From contig JBBMOL010000135.1 of assembly GCA_037954665.1 (NCBI GenBank), positions 253,001-317,000 on the forward strand: a DNA stretch of 64,000 bases, read 5' to 3'. The DNA comes from Laguncularia racemosa. Its lineage: Eukaryota; Streptophyta; Magnoliopsida; Myrtales; Combretaceae. Below the pieces are notes generated by a model, which was not told the DNA's origin, did no database searches, and saw nothing but the letters and a program-made list of their open reading frames with translations. This document shows positions 55,413 through 64,000 of this stretch, piece after piece (the stretch's first letter is position 1; each line of letters begins with the position of its first letter). The position numbers and the translations under genes were made by a program.

Positions 55413-56480
55413 ACATAAGAACAATAACCTGAAGTGGAACATCTATCTGTAATATCACTAGCCTAATCTGCGTCTAAAAATACTTCAGTGGTTCTTTTGT
55501 CATTCTTCTTGTACATCAATCCCTTTCCAGGAGTCCCCTTTAGATATCTTAAAATTTTGTCTATAGCTTCCATGTGCTCCTCGGTTGGATTGTTCATAAA
55601 TTGGCTTACAATGCTCATAGAGAATCCAATGTCAGGGCGAGTGTGTGAAAGGTAGATAAGACGACCAACAAGTCTCTGATATCTTCCCTTATCTACTAGT
55701 GCAGAGTTTTCTTCAATTCCTGTCTTCTTGGTGGAGTCCATAGGAGTGTATTGGTTTGCACCCTAGCAATACCTATTTCTTTCAATAGGTCTAGAACATA
55801 TTTTTGGTGTGAGATAAATATGCCCTTCCTTAACCGTGCTGCCTCCATTCCTAGGAAATATTTAATAGGTCCAAGATCCTTGATTTCAAATTCCCTAGCT
55901 ATTACCTTCTTCATCTTTGTTAGTTCATCCCTAGTCCCCTGTTAGAATTATGTCATTGACATACACAATTAATATTGCAACCTTCTTTTCAGGGGAGAAT
56001 TTTACGAACATGATATGATCTGCCTAGCATTAAGTGTATCCCTGTCTTACAATTAAGTATACAAACTTACCAAACCAAGCACGAGGGGACAGTTTTAAAC
56101 CGTACAAGGATTTTTTAAGTTTGCATACCTTATTGTAGTGTGATGTAGTTTCCAAGCCTAGAGGGATCTCCGTATAAACTTTTTTCAAGATCACCATTTA
56201 AGAATGCATTTTTGATGTTTAATTGGTGTAATGGCCAGTCATTGTTAGTTGCAAGTGACAGAAGAATACGGATAGTATTGAATTTGGCTACTGGAGCAAA
56301 TGTTTCTTGATAGTCTATCCCATATGATTGAGTGAATCCCTTGGCAACAAGACGAGCTTTCAGTCTTTCAGTACTTCCATCAGCTTTGTGTTTCGTAGTA
56401 AAAATCCATTTACAACCAACAAGTTTCTTTCCTTTAAGAAGATCAGTGATCACCCATGTATCATTCTTTTCCAATGCACT
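55413..56480 (-). pseudogene. RT and RNase H start of copia G
   Basis: Open pieces 56130-56474 (VGCKWIFTTKHKADGSTERL, LVAKGFTQSYGIDYQETFAP, LHQLNIKNAFLNGDLEKSL), 55696-55914 (EFEIKDLGPIKYFLGMEAAR, ISHQKYVLDLLKEIG) and 55463-55741 (YQRLVGRLIYLSHTRPDIGF, LRYLKGTPGKGLMY). At about 55945-55975 the catalytic box reads YVNDIIL, with Asn for the first Asp. RNase H begins TSGYCSYV at 55413. Confidence 0.86.
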
Positions 56481-56528
56481 AATTTCTTCCTATATAGCTT
56501 TCCTCCATTCAAGACTTTCAAGAGCTTC

Positions 56529-57379
56529 TTATATGGAGTGAGGTATCTGCACATGATCAAGAGAGGTGATAAAGGCCCTATATGATGGTGAGAGGCCTTC
56601 ATATGAAACAAAGTTGTAGATAGGATGATTAGTGCATGATCTAATATCCTTTCTCAAAGCAATTGGTATATCAAGATCTTTATCACCAATTTCTTTAGAA
56701 CTTAAACTAAAATTTTCCTTACCTGATTGAATTTGAAGAGAGTTTGGTTCCGGTTCAGTTTCTTGGTCGAGGACGAGAGGAATTGAGTTCACTATTTCCT
56801 TTCCAGGCCTTGCTTTCCTAGAATAGACACGTAGCTCTTTGGTTATGGTTTGTAGAGACTTAGACATAGTAGGGGTGTAACTCTCAAGAATTTCAGTTTG
56901 AGGTGATGAAGGATTTTTAGGTGGGTTTGAATTTGCTTTAGGTTCCAGACTTTAAACATTAGCTTCAGGTTCTAGACTTTGAATGTTTGATGGGTGTTAG
57001 AGTGGAAGACAAATATCAGTTTGACCAATTTGACTCTCGTCCCAAAGCTGATATTCACTCATGTTCTCCCCTTGAATTGAGGGTATTGGATAGCATGCTT
57101 GATGTTTGAAGAAAGTGACATCTATGGAATTGTATACCCTTTTTGTGATTGGAGAGTAACACTTATATCCCTTTTGATGAGACGAGTACCCAAGAAACAC
57201 GTATTTAATCGATTTAGGATCTAGTTTGCTTCGGTGTTGTTGACTTATATGGACAAATGCAGTGCAGTCAAATATCTTTAGGTCTAAGGATGTGAGTGTT
57301 TTGGTGTTTAGGAATTTCTTTAGGAGTATTTGGTATGAAGTTTGGAATTTAAAAATTCTAGAAGGTATTCTATTAATGA
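56529..57379 (-). pseudogene. Integrase C-terminal part and linker of copia G
   Basis: MFLGYSSHQKGYKCYSPITK and RVYNSIDVTFFKHQACYP (56997-57200) form the GKR-like C-terminal block. The linker 56529-56867 has LDIPIALRKDIRSCTNHPIY and NFVSYEGLSPSYRAFITSLD. The upper end at 57379 is the I insertion site in the motif LINRIPSR. Confidence 0.8.
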
Positions 57380-57384
57380 GATAT
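57380..57384. repeat. Target site duplication of I, GATAT
   Basis: GATAT here and at 62296-62300. Confidence 0.88.
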
Positions 57385-57566
57385 TGTTGACTGAATAATT
57401 TAAGGATAATTAGTCAGAAGATTACTTCCTAAATTTTAGATTTTTTATTTACTGTATTTTTATTTCTTTCCTAGTTTAGCATTATTTTTGTGTATTAATA
57501 CCTTTGTAACCTATTTGTAAATTAATATTAGAGAAATAAAGTATTTTCTTTCTCCTAAAATCTTCA
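57385..57566 (+). repeat. 5' LTR of I
   Basis: 182 bp, TGTTGACTGAATAATT...CTAAAATCTTCA. Confidence 0.92.
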
Positions 57567-57578
57567 TGGTATCAGAGC
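57567..57578 (+). other. tRNA-iMet primer binding site of I
   Basis: TGGTATCAGAGC directly after the LTR, an exact match to the standard site. Confidence 0.9.
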
Positions 57579-57961
57579 AAAAACTTTGATTTTTTTCCTT
57601 CTTTTTTTTTTTTTTGGCGTGGTCATAAAACCCTAGAATACTAAAAAAAATAATATCCAACCAACATGAGGGTCTTTTTTTCTCACTGCCTACTCCAGCA
57701 AGGACAAAATGTCAAAATTGGCCTTGGTCTGACTCTGGTGGACGATTGACCAGCACGTGGGCCTCATGCGCCTTTTTTATACTCCGCTAGATTCTCCACA
57801 CGCCAGTGCGTGGCAGCATGTAAATTGGTGTCACCTCCTCCGATCACCTTCCTTAGCCTCGTCTGTCTTTTTCCAGCCTACCTTGTTGATCGATAGTCTT
57901 GTTTTACATCATTAGCCTTTGTTTTTTTTTTTCCCCACATTTTAGAGGTTTTCTTTGAAAA

Positions 57962-58970
57962 ATGGCAGATGAGAAAAGAGTGGTGCTCAACTTTGATAAC
58001 CCTCCTTGCAGATCAGTCCCATAAAGCTTGATGGAACTAATTATCTTGCATGGTCAAGATCTTGTTTACCATTCATCAAAGCTAGAGGAATGCAGTGTTA
58101 TCTTACTGGTGCTATCAAGAAACCAGCAGCCGATGATGCTACCTATAACCAATAGGATTCCGAAAACTCTTTCGTTATCTCCCGGCTTATCAATTCTATG
58201 TAGTCTCAAATTTCCAAAACATATTTGTTGCTTGACATTGCGGTAAAAATATGAGATGCGGTGGCTTTTACATATTCTCGGGTTGGGAATGATGCTCAGA
58301 TTTTTGAAATTAAGAATAAAGTGCATGGCATAAAGTAGGGTGAGCTAGTGATTTCACAATTTTTTTCTAAATTGAATGGTTTATGGTAGGAACTATAATA
58401 TTACCAAGACTTCCGGGTAGATTGTACTAAAGATGCAATCAAATTTTAGAAGTTAATTGAAAAAGAGCGGGTCTGATTTTCTAGCCGGATTGAATAATGA
58501 ATATGATCAAATCAGGATTCAAGTCCTTGGAAAGATACCTTTTCCCACTCTTGAGGAAGCTTTTTCCTATGTTCAACAGGAAGAAAGTCGAAGGAGTGCC
58601 ATGCTCTATATTGTACCAACTGAGAAGATGGGTTTAGCCGCTAGTGGTTCTCATGAGCAACCGAACTCTCACAATTTAGATAAAGATAATTGGCACTATG
58701 ACTATTGTGGAAAGTCGCGGCATACCGAGGAGACATGTTGGAAGTTGCATGGTCGACCCACTAGAGGTTGTGGAGGTAAGTGTGTCAATTTTTCCAGACT
58801 GCAAGCAAATTTGACAGAAATATTAGATTCATCCTCAGAAACAAGTTTCTCTCCAACTTTGTCTGCTAATGACATCCATCATCTCAAGCGGCTTCTGTCT
58901 CACGTGGATTCTTCTTCCTTAGGTGCAAAATCCAATTTTGTTCAGTCAGGTATTGGACTTACCACTAACC
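57962..58970 (+). pseudogene. Gag of copia I with altered zinc knuckle
   Basis: The ATG at 57962 (MADEKRVVLNFDNPPC) is followed, after a shift, by the UBN2 gag region (SIKLDGTNYLAWSRSCLPF, GAIKKPAADDATYNQ). The open piece 58457-59281 gives FLAGLNNEYDQIRIQVLGKI, EEAFSYVQQEESRRSAM and the knuckle YDYCGKSRHTEETCWKLHG, whose first Cys is Tyr. Confidence 0.84.
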
Positions 58971-59460
58971 TTGATAATGATCCCTGGATTATTTATTTTG
59001 GTGTGAATAGACACATGACAGGCTCTTCTAAAAAACTCCTTGACTATATTCCTTGTGAAAAATTGGAGACAGTTAGAATAGTTGATGGCTCTGATATTTC
59101 TGTATCTAGGATAGGTTTTGTAGTTTGTACTCTTGACATTAAGCTATCATCTTTTCTTCATATCTCTCGATTTCCTATTAATCTTTTGTCCGTCAGCCTT
59201 ATCAGTAAAGCCTTAAATTGTAGAGTTGAGTTTTTTTTTCCGATCACTGTGTGTTTTAGGATCTTCAAACAGGGAAGATGATTGGCAGTGGTAGATTGCA
59301 TGATTGCTTATACATGTTAGAGGGATGTCTCAAGACTATTTCACACCAAGCTTGTTTTGGAGGAACTAAAGATGTCAACCAAGAAATAATACAGTGGCAT
59401 AGATGGTTGGGGCATCCGTTGTTTTCAAGAATTCAACTTGATTCCCTAGTTTGTGATGCT
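58971..59460 (+). pseudogene. Protease and GAG-pre-integrase domain of copia I
   Basis: NDPWIIYFGVNRHMTGSSKK stands where relatives have WIIDSGASRHMTG, so the catalytic D-S-G is lost. HISRFPINLLSVSLISKALN, then IQWHRWLGHPLFSRIQL and LVCDACEYAKHTKHSYPFSN follow, the HHCC domain of integrase. One frame change at 59278. Confidence 0.84.
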
Positions 59461-60400
59461 TGTGAGTATGCTAAACATACCAAACACTCTTATCCTTTCA
59501 GTAACAATAAAAGTACTATTCTTTTTACGCTTGTCCATTCTGATGTTTGGGGACTTACTTAGATTGCCTCTTTGTCTGGTAGTCGCTGGTTTTTCACATT
59601 TATTGATTGTTGTACTAGAATGACATGGGTGTATTTGATTAAGGCCAAAAGTGATGTTTTTTCTTGTTTTCAATCTTTTCATAAGATGGTTTGTAACCAA
59701 TTCAATGCAAAAATGAAAATTTTGAGAATTGATAATGGCACTGAATACATGGATAACTGTTTTAGTGCTTATTTGGAGTCACATGGGATTATCTATCAAA
59801 TTAGTTGCCCCTACACTAGTGCACAAAATGGAGTGGCCGAAAGGAAAAATAGGCATTTGCTAGAAGTAGCTAGATCCCTCATGTTTACAATGAATCTCCT
59901 AAAACTTTTTTGGGGAGATGCGATCCTTACAGCTACTTATCTTATCAATAGAATGCCTCTCAAAACCCTCAACTTCAAGAGTCTTTTGGAGCTTTTACAA
60001 GGAAAAGATGCCTACACTGTTGCTCCAAAGGTGTTTGGGTGTGTGTGCTTGTCTATACCAAGAATGTTGGGATACTAGATCCAAGGGCCCTTGGGTGTGT
60101 CTTTATTGGGTATTCTCCAACATAGAAAGGTTATAAATGCTATCATCCTTCATCTTAGAAGTTTTTGGTCAGTATGGATGTCACTTTTAGAGAAAGTGAA
60201 CCCTACTTTAGCCTTATCCAATCACTTCTTCAGGGGGAGAGTATAGAAAAGGAAGAGGTGATACCTTGTTCTGTCTCTCTTGAGGATGTTACCTTAGAGA
60301 AGAATACTGTTCGGGGGGAGACTGTTGGGCATTTGGATAGGCTTGATTTAAGAAGATATTCAAGAAGGGACAAGACGAAAGACAAGACAGAAGAAGCCAT
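59461..60400 (+). pseudogene. Integrase core and linker of copia I
   Basis: LVHSDVWGLT-stop-IASLSGSRW, FFTFIDCCTRMTWVYLIK, ILRIDNGTEYMDNCFSAYLE, SHGIIYQISCPYTSAQNGVA and ERKNRHLLEVARSLMF carry the D, D and E catalytic blocks (second and third intact). VFGCVCLSIPRM then leads to a tail with MDVTFRESEPYF (60165-60407). Confidence 0.86.
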
Positions 60401-61400
60401 CATGTAGCTTACTTCCTATCAAGAGTCATCCTCTTCCTCTGGTAAGTTATCTTTGATGACTTGGATAAACCTATCTCCCAAAGAAAAAGTGTTAGGGCTT
60501 GTGCCAAACACCCTATATCTAACTTTGTTTCTCATGATTGTTTGTCACCTAACTATAGAGCCTTTGCTTGGTCTATTTCTTTTGTGTCTATTCCACAGGA
60601 TTGGAAGGAAGCTATCAAGGATTCTAAGTGGAAAGGTGCAATGATTGAGGAAATGAAAGCTTTGGCAAAGAATGAGACTTGGGAGCTTGTTTTTTCTCTA
60701 CCACAGAAGGAACTAGTTGGTTGCAAATGGGTGTTTACTGTGAAACACAAGGCAGATGGTTCAATAGAAAGATATAAAGTGGGTTCACTCAGACTTATGG
60801 AGTGGATTATCAAGAGACATTTGCCCCAGTAGCCAAGATAAACACAATTAGAATCTTATTATCATGTGCAACCAACCTTGATTGGGAATTACAACAATTT
60901 GATGTAAAGAATGCATTTCTTCATGGAGACCTAGTGGAGGAGGTGTGGTGTATATGGAGATTTCACCTGGATTTGAGGATGAGAAGACACAAGGGAAGGT
61001 GTGCAAACTAAAAAAGGCTTTATATGGCTTGAAGCAGTCTCCTCATACATGGTTTGATAGATTTAGTAAAGCTATGATCTCCTTTGAATATCAACAGAGT
61101 AATGTTGATCATACGCTATTTATCAGACATAGGGTAAGATTACTTTTTTCATTTTATATGTTGATGATATAGTGGTTACAGGAGTTGACAAGGATGAGAT
61201 GGCTCGTTTAAAGGAAATCCTAGCTCAAGAATTTGAGATCAAAGATCTAGGAAAATTCAATATTTCCTTAGGATTGAAGTTGTTAGAGCAAAAATGGGAA
61301 TCTTTGTTTCCCAAAGGAAATATATCCTGGATCTCTTAAAGGAAATTGGTATGTTGGGTTATAAACTAACTGAATCTCCTATAGAAATTAATCATAAGCT
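60401..61400 (+). pseudogene. Reverse transcriptase of copia I
   Basis: ETWELVFSLPQKELVGCKWV, TVKHKADGSIERYK, a ~20-bp loss within the LVAKGFTQ block, then YQETFAPVAKINTIRILLSC, LQQFDVKNAFLHGDLVEEV, LKKALYGLKQSPHTWFDRFS and, in another frame, FYVDDIVVTGVDKDEMARLK (catalytic YVDD intact). Several frameshifts. Confidence 0.86.
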
Positions 61401-62105
61401 ATAAGCTAGGATTGGTGATTCTATTGATATGGGGAGATATCAAAGACTTATGGGAAGATTGATTTATCTTTCACACACTAGACCAGATATAGCGTATGTT
61501 GTCAGCTTAGTAAGTCAATTTATGCATGATCCATGTAAGCCTCACATGGATGCAGTCTTTAGTGTTTTGAGGTATCTAAAATCTACTCTAGGAAAAGGTC
61601 TACTCCTCTAAAGGTGGTCATCTTCGAGTAGAAACCTGCACAAATGTAGATTGGGCTAGATCACTAGATGATAGGAGATCTACTTCAGGTTATTGCACTT
61701 TTATAGGAGGAAACCTTGTCACTTGGAGAAGTAAGAAGCAAAGTATAGTTGCTCGATCAAGTGCTGAAGCAGAGTATAGAGCCATGGCTCAAGGCGTTTG
61801 TGAGATCATATGAGTGAAGAAGATACTGGAAGAACTAAAATTATTAGGAAATAATAAGTTATCCTTGTATTGTGATAACAAGGTTGCCATGAGAATAGCC
61901 TAGAACCCTGTACAACATGATCGAACAAAACATATAGAGATTGATCGGCATTTCATTAAAGAAAAGGTGACTGATGGTGTCTTGAGGTTACTCTATATAA
62001 CATTTGAGGAGTAGCAAGCTGATGTATTCACTAAAGCTCTTAACAACAGGATATATTATATGTTAGTTTGCAAGTTGGGCATATGTGACATCTATGCACC
62101 AACTT
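61401..62105 (+). pseudogene. RNase H of copia I
   Basis: MGRYQRLMGRLIYLSHTRPD, IAYVVSLVSQFMHDP and LRYLKSTLGKGLLL, then STSGYCTFIGGNLVTWRSKK, SIVARSSAEAEYRAMAQGVC, LSLYCDNKVAMRIA and HDRTKHIEIDRHFIKEKVTD. Only about four stops; the stop before the polypurine tract follows CDIYAPT. Confidence 0.86.
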
Positions 62106-62113
62106 GAGGGGAG

Positions 62114-62295
62114 TGTTGACTAAATAATTTAAGGATAATTAGCCAGAAGATTACTTATTAAATTATAGATTTCTTATTTACTATATTTTTATTTCTTTCC
62201 TAGTTTAGCATTATTCTTGTGTATAAATACCTTTGCAATCTATTTGTAAATTAAGATTAGAGAAATAAAGTATTTTCTTTCTCCTAAAATCTTCA
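62114..62295 (+). repeat. 3' LTR of I
   Basis: 182 bp, TGTTGACTAAATAATT...CTAAAATCTTCA, followed by GATAT. Confidence 0.92.
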
Positions 62296-62300
62296 GATAT

Positions 62301-62993
62301 GCTGTTGTAAGAACTGCTTCTCCCCAAGAATGTTTTGGAACATGTGTAGAGAACATAAGGGGTTGTGTTACTTCCAATAAATGTCTATTCTTTCTCTCTG
62401 GAACTCCGTTTTGTCGGGATGTATTAATGTATGAACTAAGATGAATTATGCCTTGGTTAAGAAGGTATGTCCTTAGTGTAGACTCAAAATATTCTTTGGC
62501 ATTGTTTGTTTTAAGAGCTTGAATCTTGGTTTGAAATTGTGTTTGCACCATTGAATGGAAATTTTGAAATATTTAGACTAGATTTTTCTTTCATCAAGAA
62601 TACCTAGGTTAACTTAGTATGATCATCAACAAATAATACGAACCATCTTGTTCACGTGATATTTTTTATTTTTGAAGGTCCTCATATATAAGTATGAATC
62701 ATTGCAAAAGGATGAGATGGTTTATATGAAATGCTAGGATAAGGAGAACGAGTATGTTTAGCTAGCTGGCAAATTTCACACGCAAAAGATTTTGAATTTT
62801 TATTGATAAACAATGAAAGAAAAAGTTTCTCGAGATACATGAAATTTGGATGACCAAGGCAAAAATGCCATAACATGACTTCACTATCTTTACTAACATT
62901 TAACTGACTCACAACTTTTACTTTCATTTGTTCTTCTAGGTAGAGTTTGGCCTTTAAGGAAATAGAGTCTAGAATGCATCTCAGCATTGCCAA
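62301..62993 (-). pseudogene. Integrase of copia G
   Basis: 62682-62993 has VMLWHFCLGHPNFMYLEKLF and FACEICQLAKHTRSPYPS (HHCC) and FAMIHTYI (relatives: LIHSDVWG). 62301-62551 has FQTKIQALKTNNAKEYFES (relatives: DNGxEY; the Asp is Asn), NQGIIHLSSYINTSRQNGVP, ERKNRHLLEVTQPLMF and SWGEAVLTTAYL. It continues at 57379 across element I. Confidence 0.86.
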
Positions 62994-63002
62994 TCATCTT
63001 CC

Positions 63003-63330
63003 TCAAATCAAATCCTGAAATTCACATAGGTTTGTAAAAACTTTAGTCACATAGTTAAGGTCATGAGTTAATTTACTAATGGAAAGTAAGTTGCAGTCCA
63101 GCTTGGGAACATGAAGAATAGAATTTAAAATTAGGTCCTTAGAAATAGGAGCAGAACCTAGTCCCGCAACTCTGGTAAATGTTCCGTCTACAATTCTCAC
63201 TATGTAGTCTTCCTTGCATGGACTATACTCATGGAATAGATTGATATCACTAGCCATATGATTCGATGCACCTGAGTCAATGATCCAAGAATTTGCTTGT
63301 TGCTTATTGACAACAAAGGCATTAAAACTT
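63003..63330 (-). pseudogene. Protease of copia G
   Basis: ANSWIIDSGASNHMASDINL keeps the DSGA active site. YIVRIVDGTFTRVAGLGSAP, LNSILHVPKLDCNLLSISKL and THDLNYVTKVF follow. The open frame runs 63003-63548. Confidence 0.87.
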
Positions 63331-64000
63331 TTACCTTTATGTGCTAATAAACTGGTTTCAGCAGTGAGAGTATTTGTCTGTGTTGATGAGTTTTGTTGAA
63401 ATAACTTTTGTAGCATCTCAAGGTGGTCTTTTGTGAAGGGACTAGTTTCTCTAGGTGTAGGATCATCAGTGGAGGTGGCAGCAGCATTGGCTTGGCTTCC
63501 AAATCGTGAAGGCTTCCAGCCATAGGTTTTTCGTGGATTTTCCAGCATGTCTCTCTAAGATGTCCTGGTTTGTGGTAGTGATCATGCTATGGCCTCCCCT
63601 TTCTTTGACGATTGTCACTGCTGCTGTTGTTAGGGAACCTCTGGGCTGCCCAAGCAGATTCTTCAATGGAAGATGTAAAGTATTGGATCCCATCATGATC
63701 TTCCTCTTACTCTCTTCACGCCTAACTTCAGGAAATGCCTCTCGAGGACTTGGGAGAGGCTTAATTCTCATTACTCTTCCTCTAACATCATTAAGATTCT
63801 TATTGAGGTCGAGAAGAAATTTGAAAATTCGTTTTTGCTCCACAATTTTACGATATAGGGATGAGTCATTAGCACACTTCCAGGTATAGAATTCGAACAT
63901 GTCGAGTTGCTATAGTTACTGATGGTAATGAGGTAGATTTAACAAAATGAGAAAACAGTTGAGGATTACCATAAATATGTTCAGAAGCATTAGAATCAAT
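63331..64000 (-). pseudogene. Gag of copia G (partial)
   Basis: 63466-63900 gives MFEFYTWKCANDSSLYRKIV, IFKFLLDLNKNLNDVRGRVM, RIKPLPSPREAFPEVRREES and KRKIMMGS, the UBN2-type gag C-terminal part. HAGKSTKNLW is in the degraded knuckle area. The N-terminus lies beyond the window. Confidence 0.82.

Larger units (their letters stand above)
57385..62295 (+). mobile_element. Complete Ty1/copia element I, nested in G
   Basis: 4911 bp, LTRs of 182 bp each, TSD GATAT. It has a perfect tRNA-iMet primer site TGGTATCAGAGC (57567-57578) and a polypurine tract AACTTGAGGGGAG (62101-62113). Gag, protease, integrase, RT and RNase H are present in copia order on the plus strand. I count about 12 differences between the two LTRs (roughly 6-7 percent), so it is not recent. 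Stops and deletions in each domain. Confidence 0.93.
49699..64000 (-). mobile_element. Ty1/copia element G, carrying nested H and I, 5' end beyond window
   Basis: The 3' LTR at 49699-49960 is followed by minus-strand RNase H, RT, integrase, protease and gag in that spatial order to the window end. H interrupts RNase H (50371-55407) and I interrupts integrase (57385-62295). Both gaps close in frame. Without H and I about 4.3 kb of G is visible. The 5' LTR is not in the window. Confidence 0.88.

Noticed and set aside
1..64000. tRNA, rRNA, snoRNA or miRNA genes
   Set aside because: I looked for tRNA-like A/B boxes and long perfect hairpins; only retrotransposon primer sites and LTR stems appeared.

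Overview
This window looks like nuclear DNA of a flowering plant, probably a eudicot (inference; the species cannot be named from the sequence). It is AT-rich and filled with LTR retrotransposons of the plant Ty3/gypsy and Ty1/copia lineages, Mutator-like (MULE) transposase remains, an L1-type LINE and a TRIM. I see one host gene: the 5' half of an RWD-domain gene resembling plant RNF25-type E3 ubiquitin ligases, with exons at 35360-35497, 36921-36959 and 46444-46581 on the + strand. Almost every transposon reading frame carries stops or frameshifts.

Layout. 1-8569: Tekay/Del-like gypsy element A (- strand), its 3' LTR cut by the window edge. 9046-10445: decayed Athila/Tat-type LTR with a degraded tRNA-Asp-like primer site (+). 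11380-11925: MULE transposase fragment. 13066-17147: gypsy B (-), gag-protease joined to the integrase tail, with RT, RNase H and the integrase core missing. 17148-17464: two extra copies of the head of an LTR. 17465-19207: truncated gypsy C (-), also without RT. 19262-34470: a MULE whose transposase is followed by a plant mobile domain (PMD) segment. The MULE is split by gypsy D (21372-33344, TSD TTTGT), which is split in turn by an Athila-like element E (22649-29992, TSD GTAAT). This is a three-level nest in which the outer transposase frame runs on across the D insertion site.

The RWD gene starts about 0.9 kb beyond the MULE. Intron 1 (1.4 kb) holds a 302-bp TRIM. Intron 2 (9.5 kb) holds a complete 5.0-kb copia element Q (37288-42287, TSD TTAAG), a LINE piece and a copia integrase fragment. 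After exon 3 the next exon is not seen in the remaining 17.4 kb. That stretch holds a copia deletion derivative F (+) and a copia element G (-, from 49699 past the window end). G was hit twice: by Reina-like gypsy H (50371-55407, TSD CCCAC) in its RNase H and by copia I (57385-62295, +, TSD GATAT) in its integrase. Both breaks join in frame when the insert and one TSD copy are ignored.

Functionally the only cellular role visible is the predicted ubiquitin-ligase gene; everything else is mobile-element machinery. The recurring oddity is a set of gypsy elements (B, C, D, E) that keep gag and protease but lack RT, RNase H and most or all of integrase. They would depend on partner elements for reverse transcription and insertion. 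The conserved protease of E continues into a domain I do not recognise.
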